This document shows positions 9,330 to 18,793 of a DNA stretch of 64,000 nucleotides, in pieces. Positions within the stretch are counted from its first letter, which is position 1, and each line of letters opens with the position of its first letter. The notes under the pieces were generated by a model, which saw only the letters and a list, made by a program, of their open reading frames with translations, had not been told where the DNA came from and did no database searches. Origin of the DNA: FEN-1279 sp964501535 (GTDB lineage: Bacteria; Bacteroidota; Ignavibacteria; Tepidaquicellales; Tepidaquicellaceae); contig CAZCSV010000001.1 in assembly GCA_964501535.1 (NCBI GenBank), forward strand, positions 310,001 to 374,000, written 5' to 3'. The translations under genes were made by a program, and so were the position numbers.

Positions 9330-12300
9330 TTACTTTACAACTGCAATTTTTATGATTTTTGTCTCCTTGCTTCCGTCTATCTCTGCTTCTATGACTCCGT
9401 AATATATACCGCTCTGAACTGAACTTACATCCCAGATAATCTCGTTGTCTGCATTGGAATTTGAGGTGCCGTTTAATTTTGTTACTAATTCTCCCGATAA
9501 GTCTAGTATCTTAATCGTTACTGATCCTGCATTCCCGTTAATATAATACCTTATGTATGTCCTTGAATCGTATACTGGATTTGGCCAGTTATATACCTTG
9601 TCCGAAGGTAATTTTTCTGAATATGTAATCGTGGAAGAAAGACTTTTATAATTATTGTTGGAGAAATATTTATCTCTTAGATAATTTTTCCATAGGATTT
9701 TACTTTCATCATACCTTGTGTTTGTTTTATATGCATAAAGATACTTGTCCTGACCATAAATCAGAATTCCCAGTGTATCGTTTAAATTTGCTAATGCTGG
9801 ATAAGAATAAAAGTTTGAACCCGTTTTTATTGGATAACCGTTTACTACTTTGCCGTTGATTCCATAAGCATATAAATCTCCTTCCGTTGTTGTAAAAATT
9901 AAATCCATAATACCGTCATTATTAATGTCTGCAATAACTATTCCCGGATTTATTGTCTTGTTGAAATTAATTGGGAAGTTTTCAAGGATAACCCCGTTTG
10001 AATTCAGTATGTATATTCCTCCTTCCGATATAAAAATAATTTCCTGCTTGCCATCTTTGTTCACATCGGCTAAAATAGGATTACTCTTATGCGTCAGGTT
10101 ATAATTAATGTTTAAAATACTTCCGTTTATGTATAATGCGTAATTTGCATTATTAAGCTCGACCGAATCAATGCTGTTTTGATTTTTTAGGTTTCCGCAT
10201 ACTAAAAATTTTGAGTTACCTGTTCTATATGCATATTTCATCCTGTCGATTTTTGTGAATGATGTAACAGAATTTCCGGCCGTGGAATCAAAATAATTAG
10301 CCGAACCATCGAGTTTTCTTTCCATTATCAGGCCGTTATAAAATCCCAATACAATTTTTGTAGAATCATATACCAAAAGGGGAGTCGGGTCGCTAACCAG
10401 ATTTTCGACTGTAGAATCCGATATTAAATTGTTGGTTATTTTATAAAGCCCTAATTTTTTACTGTTCGAAGTAAGAATTAACCAGTTACTGCTGTTTGAA
10501 TATCCCACAGTGGCAGGTGTTCTTCCGAAATTTGATATCAATAATCCTGTTGTATTGTTTAATATTGGATTTCCGTCTGTTTTAAATCCATACATATCAT
10601 TATAATTATTAATGAAAAATTCGTCTCTGCCGTCACCATCATAATCAAAAGCCATTGGAATATTTAGAAAATTGTTAATGCCGCCTATGTATTTCGGAAA
10701 TCCCGCCAGTGGTTTTATTACCTCGGAACCGATTCTTACCCTAAATCTCATCGTGGCTGATATCGAATCGAATTCGGTTATGTAAATGTTATTATTGGCT
10801 AATGTATAACTTAAAGTATTCGGCTTTGAATATGGAGTAAATTCGTTCTTGTATATATTTGCTGGGACATAATGATTCCCGTTGTACCAGAAGTCCACAA
10901 AATAACCGTCTGATGTTACATCACCGAATGGCGTGCTGTATGTTATCCCTATATCCTGAGAACCCTTTGCCTCCTTTAAACAAACACCTCTGTGCTTTAT
11001 ATCGTTGTTTATCGAATTTGTACCTATTTTGGCATCAATTACATTTTCATCTATATGCCATATCAGTATTCCCCCCCTGAAATTGCACGTGTCGCTTATT
11101 GCTCCCGGTAAACTCCAGTCTAAATATTTTACGTCCGTTACATTCCCGTTGACCGCATAAATATCGTAACTCACAAACCCCGGAACGTCTTTTGTGAATT
11201 TCAGTGAATCGTTGAATGCCCTGTTTCTGGTGTATACTGTCTGCCCCGAATTGTCATAACTCCTGTTCCTGTTTTCGATTAAAAAATATTCCTTTGAATT
11301 CATTAATACTTTTATTACTGTGGTATCTGTATTATTATCGGTAGACGAAGTCTTTAAACTGATATACGAATCTCCCGATGAGATTACTACAGGGTTTACC
11401 CATCCTAAATAAATTTTCTCCCAGGCCGAAGGTTCCGGTGGAAAAATTCCGTTGTAGCTGAATATTGATTGACCATCCATTAACCCAAACCTTCCTATAG
11501 CCGTCTTACCCGTGCTGGTATTGAATAAATCCGGAAGACCAAGATAACTCCCTAAACTCGCACAGAGAATCCCGTTAATTCCTAACTGCAGTAAAAAATT
11601 TCCCGATATTAAGCTCAGTTCCCTTAACTCTGTCGATGGTATTATTAAAGAATTCCTGATTACAAAACCTGATTGTGTCGTGTATCCGTTGATATTTAAC
11701 TCGATTAAATTTTTATTCCCGAGGAAAACTGAAGGTATATCGTAAGGATATGGGTCGTATCCGAAAATTGATGTCAAATCGATATCTCTTCCTGTTCCAG
11801 AATGAAAAATGACAAAAGCGGTGTTTGTTGTATCGTAACCGCTTAAATTAATTATGCTGTCCGCTCGTGACCATGTGTCTGAAAAAAGTTGACCTAACTT
11901 TGAATTGTTTTCATTCTTCTGTGGCGAATAATATGACATCACGTTCGGTAATGTTATAACTTTACCGTATAATTTGTAATTTATGTTTAATTTCCCTTTT
12001 GAAGATTTCTTGTAATAGTTTTTCAGGAATTCAAGATGGTCAACGAAATATAAACTGTCATATGGAGGTGAGTCGATTACTGTGTCCCTTTGTAATGTTG
12101 GATTGTAATATTTATTTGATAAATCGAATTTCCCGTTGCCGGTCGTTCTTGGGTCGCTGTCTTCCTGAAATTGGACTAAAACTGCAATTATTTTTATGGT
12201 ATCAGATGTTTTTTGAAATCCAAATCTCGATGTCTTGACATTTTCTACACTTCCGTATTTTATTGGATGAGAAAGCCTGAATGCATTCTTTTCGCTTATT

Positions 12301-12365
12301 TTCTGAGCCGAAACCGAAACCGAAATAATAAATGTGAAAATAAATAATGTTTTTAATAGTCTCAT
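9330..12365 (-). CDS. M6-like metalloprotease-domain protein with degenerate active site, FG-GAP repeats and T9SS sorting domain
   Basis: Large secreted protein: signal peptide (about 1-20); an M6/immune-inhibitor-A-like domain (about 50-460) recognisable from LGLPDLFN, FGLMDGQ, PSAWEKIYLGWV and GGILIWHIDENVID; then FG-GAP/VCBS-like repeats with Asp-rich loops (DYDGDGRDEF, DVNKDGKQEI, DINNDGIMDL); and a C-terminal sorting domain starting NWPNPVYDS. The zinc-binding HExxH expected just before LGLPDL is replaced by ASLGS at residues 269-273, so it is probably not a protease. It lies downstream of porV and porU and is likely exported by that T9SS. Confidence 0.86.
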   Translation of the reverse strand: MRLLKTLFIFTFIISVSVSAQKISEKNAFRLSHPIKYGSVENVKTSRFGFQKTSDTIKIIAVLVQFQEDSDPRTTGNGKFDLSNKYYNPTLQRDTVIDSPPYDSLYFVDHLEFLKNYYKKSSKGKLNINYKLYGKVITLPNVMSYYSPQKNENNSKLGQLFSDTWSRADSIINLSGYDTTNTAFVIFHSGTGRDIDLTSIFGYDPYPYDIPSVFLGNKNLIELNINGYTTQSGFVIRNSLIIPSTELRELSLISGNFLLQLGINGILCASLGSYLGLPDLFNTSTGKTAIGRFGLMDGQSIFSYNGIFPPEPSAWEKIYLGWVNPVVISSGDSYISLKTSSTDNNTDTTVIKVLMNSKEYFLIENRNRSYDNSGQTVYTRNRAFNDSLKFTKDVPGFVSYDIYAVNGNVTDVKYLDWSLPGAISDTCNFRGGILIWHIDENVIDAKIGTNSINNDIKHRGVCLKEAKGSQDIGITYSTPFGDVTSDGYFVDFWYNGNHYVPANIYKNEFTPYSKPNTLSYTLANNNIYITEFDSISATMRFRVRIGSEVIKPLAGFPKYIGGINNFLNIPMAFDYDGDGRDEFFINNYNDMYGFKTDGNPILNNTTGLLISNFGRTPATVGYSNSSNWLILTSNSKKLGLYKITNNLISDSTVENLVSDPTPLLVYDSTKIVLGFYNGLIMERKLDGSANYFDSTAGNSVTSFTKIDRMKYAYRTGNSKFLVCGNLKNQNSIDSVELNNANYALYINGSILNINYNLTHKSNPILADVNKDGKQEIIFISEGGIYILNSNGVILENFPINFNKTINPGIVIADINNDGIMDLIFTTTEGDLYAYGINGKVVNGYPIKTGSNFYSYPALANLNDTLGILIYGQDKYLYAYKTNTRYDESKILWKNYLRDKYFSNNNYKSLSSTITYSEKLPSDKVYNWPNPVYDSRTYIRYYINGNAGSVTIKILDLSGELVTKLNGTSNSNADNEIIWDVSSVQSGIYYGVIEAEIDGSKETKIIKIAVVK

Positions 12366-12420
12366 ATATTTTTAGAGATTTTTTTTTGTCCTTTTTAGGA
12401 AAAAGTTATGGGTATATATA

Positions 12421-12469
12421 ATTAATCTTTGAAATCAACATTTTTTCAAATATGACTTCAAAGATTAAT
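12421..12469 (-). promoter_or_regulatory. 13-bp perfect inverted repeat between porV and the M6-like gene
   Basis: Arms at 12421-12433 and 12457-12469 (ATTAATCTTTGAA and its exact complement) are separated by 23 bases. The element is downstream of porV and about 55 bases upstream of the M6-like start on the minus strand. No T-run follows directly, so it is either a weak terminator, an mRNA-stability hairpin, or a regulator-binding dyad. The perfection of the repeat is seen; the role is open. Confidence 0.55.
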
Positions 12470-12483
12470 ATATGACATTTGTT

Positions 12484-13602
12484 TTAAAAATTAACTGATA
12501 ATCCGAATCTCAATGTATTTGCCAAAGGGTGATTTTCTTCGACTGCATTAATGTAACTGAAATCAAAACCGTATAATGAATATCTGATTCCTGCTCCTAA
12601 AGTAATATATTTCCTGTTACCGTTTGAAGGGTCTTCGTAAAAATATCCTGCTCTCAATGCTATTAACCTCGGACTTCCGTACCAGTACTCTATACCAACG
12701 GAGGACTGAATTGTGGTCCCTATTTGCCCTAAACCACCTTTCCATGAAGTTACCATTGCTTTGTAAAAAGCATCGGATGTCCCGTCAGGATGACGGTTTA
12801 CTAATAATTTTGAAAAATCTGCCGTAAGCGTTAAATCGTTCCCTTCGTTCTTGAATACGTTATATGCTATGCCTATCCTTAACTGCGTCGGAATTGGGTC
12901 TGCCTGCGAAGCATCGACATAAGAAATCTTCGGTCCTAAATTTGATAAGTTAATCCCGAATGAAAGTTTATCTTTCAATAATTTTGGACCGCTTTGCAAT
13001 TTATACATTGCTGAAAGGTCGAAACTGGTTGTAAATGCTGTTCCTGAACCTTTTTCGTTTCCTACTTGTAAATCATTTGGCGACAGTCTGCTGTATATAA
13101 ATCTTACTGTTACTCCAACACCTAAATCTTTTCTTAGTTTCGTGGCATATCCAAACGTAGTCGCAAATTCATACGCTTTGTAATTCTTTGATTCATCTGT
13201 CCTTCCCGTTTCATCTGTGTATATTACCTCTCCGATGTTTAAATAAGTAAAATCAAATCCCACTGTACCGTTAAGTTGCTTGACATATTTTTTGGCCGCT
13301 AAATAATCATAGAATAAATCCGATAAACCCAGTCCTGCAAGCCATGGAGAATGAGTAAAATTTACCTCCGTTCCGGTTGTTTGAAATGCTAATCCGGATG
13401 GATTCCAATGCATTGCTGTCGCATCGTCCGCAATAGCCGTACCCGTTTCACCCATACCTGCAAATCGTGAATTCGGACCTATTAACAGAAACGGAACACC
13501 GGTTGAAACAGTATTCTGTGCTGATAAATCTTTGTAATTGAAAAATACCGCTAAAATGAAGATAAACATCAAAACATTTCTTGCTAATTTTAAATTGAAC
13601 AT
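12484..13602 (-). CDS. porV: PorV/PorQ-type outer-membrane protein of the type IX secretion system
   Basis: FadL-like outer-membrane barrel that in known systems carries T9SS cargo to the attachment complex with the sortase PorU. Signal peptide at about 1-28. The diagnostic N-terminal block VPFLLIGPNSRFAGMGETGTAIADDATAMHWNPSGLAF is present (about 38-75; only the start, VPFLLIGPN, and the end, MHWNPSGLAF, need be matched). The chain ends in a strand with terminal Phe (RFGLSVNF). 372 residues is normal. It is 32 bases downstream of porU, fitting an operon. The start is preceded by an AAGGAA purine stretch about 8 bases upstream. Confidence 0.88.
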   Translation of the reverse strand: MFNLKLARNVLMFIFILAVFFNYKDLSAQNTVSTGVPFLLIGPNSRFAGMGETGTAIADDATAMHWNPSGLAFQTTGTEVNFTHSPWLAGLGLSDLFYDYLAAKKYVKQLNGTVGFDFTYLNIGEVIYTDETGRTDESKNYKAYEFATTFGYATKLRKDLGVGVTVRFIYSRLSPNDLQVGNEKGSGTAFTTSFDLSAMYKLQSGPKLLKDKLSFGINLSNLGPKISYVDASQADPIPTQLRIGIAYNVFKNEGNDLTLTADFSKLLVNRHPDGTSDAFYKAMVTSWKGGLGQIGTTIQSSVGIEYWYGSPRLIALRAGYFYEDPSNGNRKYITLGAGIRYSLYGFDFSYINAVEENHPLANTLRFGLSVNF

Positions 13603-13634
13603 TATTATATTTCCTTATTTATTAATAAAAATTA

Positions 13635-16600
13635 TTATTTTAATTTTGCTAATATCCCTGTTGTGGTTTTATTAAATAAACCATCATCTGATTTTATAGT
13701 TATTTTGTAAATATATGTTCCGTTTGCTATTGCATCATTGTCCGTATCTCTTCCGTCCCAATTGATTAAAACATTTTTGTCCGCTATATTAGTTCTTGTT
13801 ATTTCTTTGATTAATCTTCCGCTTACAGTGTAAACTTTGATTTTTATGCTTATTGGCGAATCAAGATTGTGCTGGAATGTGAAACTCGTGTTATCTTTAA
13901 ACGGATTCGGGTAATTGTATACCTTGTCTACAAAAAGGTCTGTGTTGCCTTTTACATTGTAATATATTATCTCCTCTGATAGGTTGTTGTATGTATCCCA
14001 AGCCCTGATTTTCAATTTGTATTTCCCGTCCGGTATGTTCTGCATAGGATATTCAAGTGTACCGTGTTGATAACTCGTATCCGAATTGTAATATGATGTT
14101 AAATCAATTTTACCGTTTTCATCATCGTTTATTATAGCTTCTATTTTATGTCCTATTTGACCCGTCAGGTTAATCCCGCTTATGTCGAAAAAATCTGCAA
14201 TTATTTTTGTGTTTTGATTTACCATATCTCCTGAACGGAAATTGCGATTGTCCATAAATACATTTATTATTGGTCCTGTAGTATCGGCTATTGCCGATGA
14301 ATCGATTCCGTTTAATACAAATCTGTTGGTGTATCCTGTCCCTTCGGTTTGATTATCTGTGAAATATGCCGTTAGTTTCCCGTTTCCTGTCGTATATGAT
14401 ATATCGCGGGGAACAACAAACTTTATTGACCATTTGCCGTTTGTAATTTTTGTTTTGCCTTTGAATATCGCTCCTCCGTCAAGCCTGAAGTAAAATGCGT
14501 AACCAAAATCGAAAAATATTATGTTCTTGTCAACATCAAGAATTTTTATTGTGATTTCCCCGTTGTATGTATTCCAGAATGATGAATCGGGATATAAAAT
14601 CCTTCCCTTGATTTCTACTTTTTGCAGTGCCTTTATTGTGTCTATTTTATTTGTATCCAGAATGGATGTACTGTTAATACTATCAATTGATGTAAAATAT
14701 TGAGGTATACTTACTCTTATCGTTGGGTCTCCTTCAAGTCCGTATTTGGAATCGTTATCGGATAAATTTATGTTCAGCTTACAGCGATAAATTGCTTTAC
14801 CCAATCGTATCGGCAAATTTAACGTGTCTTTGTCAAATATCATATGACTCCACAGATAATTATTAAATGTGGCATTGTTAGGCGAATATACAGGTCTGTT
14901 TGCTCCGATTACTCCTATTGCACCGTCTTTTATCGTTACAAGCTGCTCTCCTGCACTGATTGAAAATGGGTCGTCCCATCTTAAAAGGTCACAACTTGCT
15001 ATTGATACGAAAGGAAGCTTGCTCCCGTTGTGTAGCTGTGGCACTGTCTCGTCACGTACAAAAACATGCTCATGCGCCCATAAATCTGTGCTTCCGTGTC
15101 CTACATAATTTATTATTAATCTTCCTTCGTTCCATCCTTTGATTATATCTGCATTCGCTCCCGGTTTTCTCCGCCCTGATGGTGTTATTACTGTCGGATA
15201 CGTGACTATATATATCTTTTCCTTTTCAAAATCCTTTGAAGTGTAATTCTCAGCTACATCTTCGCATTGTTGAGTATGTAAATTGCCTTCCTGTCCCTGG
15301 TTTGATTCTGTCGTCCAACCGTCATCCGCTACATACATTATCTTTTTCTTCCAGATTCCGAAATTCTCGGCAGATTCATAACCGATTATCTTGTCTATTG
15401 CTTGATTTGCTTCGGATAATGAATTTATGTTTAACCTTCCGTTGAAAAAATCCGGTTGCACCGGGACGGGGCTTGGACTGTAAGAATTTATCGCGCAGAT
15501 AAAGTCGTCACTCGGATAACTCTCTAACTCACTGCAGCGCTCATTAGGTTTTTCGATAGGTGGTACAAAATTTCTTGTCGCTAAATTGTAAATATTCTTG
15601 TAATCGTAACTTCCGTCTCCGAAAAATAATACATATGCTGGCTTTCTTGTCCAGTTTGTAAATGAATATTTTAGAAAATTTCTGAAAGCTACCGGGTCGG
15701 GCTGTCCGCATGAAAATTCGTTGAATATTTCGTATGTGCTGAATACTAATGTCTTAATATAATTCGGATGTGTTGCTCCCGGCGATTCGCGGTATGCTTT
15801 TAACCTGTTAGCTGCAGATAAGAATTCAGGAGGAGATATTATTATAAAATCTGCCCCGTCCGTTATTCCCGCAATCCCGTGTATGTTCTGATTCGATATT
15901 CGGGACGAAATTGAAACAGGTCTCTTGTAATTATCACCGCCGATTATGTAATATTCCTTTATGATGCCGAGTAAGTTATCATCCTGGAACCTGACAACTC
16001 CCGAATTATATGAAATTGGCGTTATGAATTTCATATTGCTGTAACTCGTCACATCGATAATTCTGACCGTCGATGTATTGAATGATGAAACCTGATATTC
16101 CACTATGGCTGTGGTATCGGGTGAATTGAATCTCAGTATATTATTTTGCGTACTTCCTAAACTCCTTTGATAAAATACATCTAGGTAATCGTAATATGAA
16201 TCTATGTTTGATGAATTGTATTGCCTTGATAAAATTGCTTGAAGGTTCATTGCACTTGATCCGGATGGTAGTGTATATGAATCCTCTATAAAAGTATCAT
16301 TTGTACCGCATAATCTGAAATTTATGTGCTCGAAAGAACCTGAATTCGGCTCTATGCAGTATACTTTATTGTATGATGTCCCGTCTTTTAACTCGATATA
16401 GGCACTTTGAAACGGTCCTGTTGCATTTCCTATTTTTAAACGGAATTTTATCGGTGAACCATCTATTAATCCCGGAAGTGATTTGTTGAATGTAAAACTC
16501 TCTCCCGTACTTATTCGCTGACTTACCCATAACATACCCGTTGAACCTAAGTTGTTTATCTCGGGCTCATCGAACATTTTATCCGTAAACTCCTGAACGG

Positions 16601-17723
16601 GCGGCAAATTCCCGTTGTTTATCGATGGCTCTGTGCTTACACGCCTGCCGTCCGAACCTCCGTATGTTATGTAATAATAATTTGATGTCGAATAATGATT
16701 AATATTGTGATTATATTTTCTTGTGGATAGTGTGTATGTCCACCAGTTAGGAGAACTTCCGTAAAATAAGATATAATCCCCATCGTCGAATCTCCTGTCG
16801 GATTCTCCTTCTATATAGATTTTGATTTCTCCTAAATCTTCTACTGTCTGAACTGTATGGTCGTATGGTAATTCCTTACCTCCATTGTTGTATATTTTTA
16901 TCGTCTTCGGGTCGATATTGCTGACATTTATTCCCGCATTCGTGAGAAAACTCTTGTCTATCTTGTATATACCGCTTTCTTTTATCTCGATTTTGTAAAA
17001 ATCTCCGTTTGCAAGTACACTGTTGACGTAATTTATCTTTGTGCTTGCAAATTCTTTCGTCGTCCAGTTTTTTGCAATAGGGGAGTTTAATGCTATTTCG
17101 TCAAAAAATGATTGCTCGTGAAAACTTAATTTTCTCTGGGATACTGTTGGTCCGCTTCCGTATGTTATCCTTAATCTTATATATGTGTATTTTTTGATAT
17201 TTTTAGTCATAGGATTATATGTAACCGGGTATACATATAATGACCCGATATATTTATCTCTGATTTTTGTATTTTGTATGAAATTTATATTATTGGAAGG
17301 GAAATAACTGTTGCTGGAATAAATTTTAGTGTCTGTCTTGTAATCGTATAGAAATTCTAACTTATTGTTTGCTTTCTTGGGTGTTGGAACCGGCTTTACG
17401 TCTATATTGCTTTTTTCGGTGAATTTCGATTCGATTATTTCAACTCTGTTGTTATTGTCAGTAGGTAATATTAAATTAAAAGTCTTATACCCTAAATTCG
17501 GCTTCCCGTAAAATGACGTGTTGTAATTTGCATTCTTAAAATTTATCTCGTCAATGTATTGTGGCGTAAATTCAACTTCGAGATAACTGCTGTTTGAAGA
17601 TATAATTTTGTAATCCAAAAAATCATTATTATCAGTATTTTTCTTTACACTGTTGCTTTGAGCAAAAACTGTCGAAATAAAAAAGCTTAAAATTACTGTT
17701 ATTATGATTTTTTTGTTTTTCAT
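13635..17723 (-). CDS. porU: Type IX secretion system sortase PorU (C25-like)
   Basis: Gingipain-type cysteine peptidase that in T9SS cleaves the C-terminal sorting signal of cargo at the cell surface and helps attach it. A signal peptide (1-21) is followed by a long N-terminal beta region, then the C25 domain with catalytic His H876 (YVGHGSTDLW) and nucleophile Cys C911 (SIASCDLLRW), both intact. The C-terminus has an FlgD-like/sorting-like domain (YNYPNPFKDNTSF to GTYIYKI). At 1362 residues it is of usual size. It is followed by porV and by an M6-like T9SS substrate. A long hairpin lies 24 bases before the start. Confidence 0.92.
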   Translation of the reverse strand: MKNKKIIITVILSFFISTVFAQSNSVKKNTDNNDFLDYKIISSNSSYLEVEFTPQYIDEINFKNANYNTSFYGKPNLGYKTFNLILPTDNNNRVEIIESKFTEKSNIDVKPVPTPKKANNKLEFLYDYKTDTKIYSSNSYFPSNNINFIQNTKIRDKYIGSLYVYPVTYNPMTKNIKKYTYIRLRITYGSGPTVSQRKLSFHEQSFFDEIALNSPIAKNWTTKEFASTKINYVNSVLANGDFYKIEIKESGIYKIDKSFLTNAGINVSNIDPKTIKIYNNGGKELPYDHTVQTVEDLGEIKIYIEGESDRRFDDGDYILFYGSSPNWWTYTLSTRKYNHNINHYSTSNYYYITYGGSDGRRVSTEPSINNGNLPPVQEFTDKMFDEPEINNLGSTGMLWVSQRISTGESFTFNKSLPGLIDGSPIKFRLKIGNATGPFQSAYIELKDGTSYNKVYCIEPNSGSFEHINFRLCGTNDTFIEDSYTLPSGSSAMNLQAILSRQYNSSNIDSYYDYLDVFYQRSLGSTQNNILRFNSPDTTAIVEYQVSSFNTSTVRIIDVTSYSNMKFITPISYNSGVVRFQDDNLLGIIKEYYIIGGDNYKRPVSISSRISNQNIHGIAGITDGADFIIISPPEFLSAANRLKAYRESPGATHPNYIKTLVFSTYEIFNEFSCGQPDPVAFRNFLKYSFTNWTRKPAYVLFFGDGSYDYKNIYNLATRNFVPPIEKPNERCSELESYPSDDFICAINSYSPSPVPVQPDFFNGRLNINSLSEANQAIDKIIGYESAENFGIWKKKIMYVADDGWTTESNQGQEGNLHTQQCEDVAENYTSKDFEKEKIYIVTYPTVITPSGRRKPGANADIIKGWNEGRLIINYVGHGSTDLWAHEHVFVRDETVPQLHNGSKLPFVSIASCDLLRWDDPFSISAGEQLVTIKDGAIGVIGANRPVYSPNNATFNNYLWSHMIFDKDTLNLPIRLGKAIYRCKLNINLSDNDSKYGLEGDPTIRVSIPQYFTSIDSINSTSILDTNKIDTIKALQKVEIKGRILYPDSSFWNTYNGEITIKILDVDKNIIFFDFGYAFYFRLDGGAIFKGKTKITNGKWSIKFVVPRDISYTTGNGKLTAYFTDNQTEGTGYTNRFVLNGIDSSAIADTTGPIINVFMDNRNFRSGDMVNQNTKIIADFFDISGINLTGQIGHKIEAIINDDENGKIDLTSYYNSDTSYQHGTLEYPMQNIPDGKYKLKIRAWDTYNNLSEEIIYYNVKGNTDLFVDKVYNYPNPFKDNTSFTFQHNLDSPISIKIKVYTVSGRLIKEITRTNIADKNVLINWDGRDTDNDAIANGTYIYKITIKSDDGLFNKTTTGILAKLK

Positions 17724-17746
17724 AAGTTTATTTTAAAATTATAATG

Positions 17747-17795
17747 AAAAACCATTTATTAAAGAAAATTTGTAAACCTTTAATAAATGGTTTTT
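17747..17795 (-). terminator. 18-bp perfect hairpin between rnc and porU
   Basis: Arms at 17747-17764 and 17778-17795 are exact complements (AAAAACCATTTATTAAAG) with a 13-base loop; read on the minus strand the second arm ends in a five-T run. It can terminate the transcript coming from rnc. It lies only 24 bases before the porU start, so if porU has its own promoter in 17796-17943 the hairpin would sit in its leader. Confidence 0.7.
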
Positions 17796-17943
17796 TCAGT
17801 ATTATTTGTCATTATTTATTCGTTTTTTTTAGTTCAAAAGTAATATCATTTATCCTATAAATTAAACCTCCCTTTTGATTATTTACAAAAATATGTCTAC
17901 TTATGAATAATGTCAAGACTTTAATTATAAAAAATATTCCTTT

Positions 17944-18762
17944 TTATTTGCGCTTTTTTAAACCTAATTTATCTATTGCATCTATATTCTGAAGCGCATT
18001 CTTTGCCGCTTCCTGCTCGGCTTGCTTTTTCGATTTTCCTTTTCCTATACCAAGACAGTGTTTTGCTAAATGAACTTCGACGGTAAATAGCTTGTGATGC
18101 TCAGGTCCTTCTTCGTTTATAACAAAATATTCTGGAATAAAATCCGTATGTGCCTGAGCATATTCCAAAAATTTGCTCTTGTGATTTTCATCGAACTGAT
18201 TCAGCCATTTTATATCCAGTTTTACGAATATCTCCTGGTTTAGAAACCTTTTTGCCGCTTCGTATCCCGAATCTAAAAATATTGCTCCTATTAATGCTTC
18301 ATAAGCGTCTGCTAAAATCGCATCATAACCCTCTTCTATTGACTTAATAGCCGTATTTGATGCCAATAAAAAACCCTGTAGCTTTATGCTTTTTGCACGC
18401 TCTGCTAAAAATCTCTTGTTTACTAATATTGACCTGAACTTTGTTAAATCACCCTCTTCATTCAATGGGAAGTTCTTATATAAAAATTCCGCAACAACAA
18501 GGTCTAATACCGCATCACCGAGAAACTCCAGTCTCTCGTTGGAAATTAAATTTAAATTTGTGGGGTCTCTTCTTATTTTTAAAAATGAACGATGTGTTAA
18601 TGCCGTTATGAAAAAATTCTTGTCAATTATTTTATAATGAATTGAATCCTGAAACTCTTCAAAATTAATCTTCTTTATCGCTTTTGTCAGAGATTCTTCG
18701 GATTTTTCTCCCTTTCGCCTGAATGGAAGAAATATCTTTAATTTTTTTAATGTCTTAAACAT
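17944..18762 (-). CDS. rnc: Ribonuclease III
   Basis: Double-strand-specific endoribonuclease for rRNA and mRNA processing. The RNase III signature NERLEFLGDAVLD (with the metal-binding Glu and Asp) and the second acidic cluster DAYEALIGAIFLD are intact; a double-stranded RNA-binding domain follows (SKFLEYAQAH to GKGKSKKQAEQEAAKNAL). A basic N-terminal extension of about 40 residues precedes the domain. 272 residues is slightly long for that reason. The gene heads away from fabF-acpP, 31 bases downstream of fabF, the well-known acpP-fabF-rnc order. Confidence 0.95.
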   Translation of the reverse strand: MFKTLKKLKIFLPFRRKGEKSEESLTKAIKKINFEEFQDSIHYKIIDKNFFITALTHRSFLKIRRDPTNLNLISNERLEFLGDAVLDLVVAEFLYKNFPLNEEGDLTKFRSILVNKRFLAERAKSIKLQGFLLASNTAIKSIEEGYDAILADAYEALIGAIFLDSGYEAAKRFLNQEIFVKLDIKWLNQFDENHKSKFLEYAQAHTDFIPEYFVINEEGPEHHKLFTVEVHLAKHCLGIGKGKSKKQAEQEAAKNALQNIDAIDKLGLKKRK

Positions 18763-18793
18763 AGTATCAATAATTATTCACTAAATCCTTATG

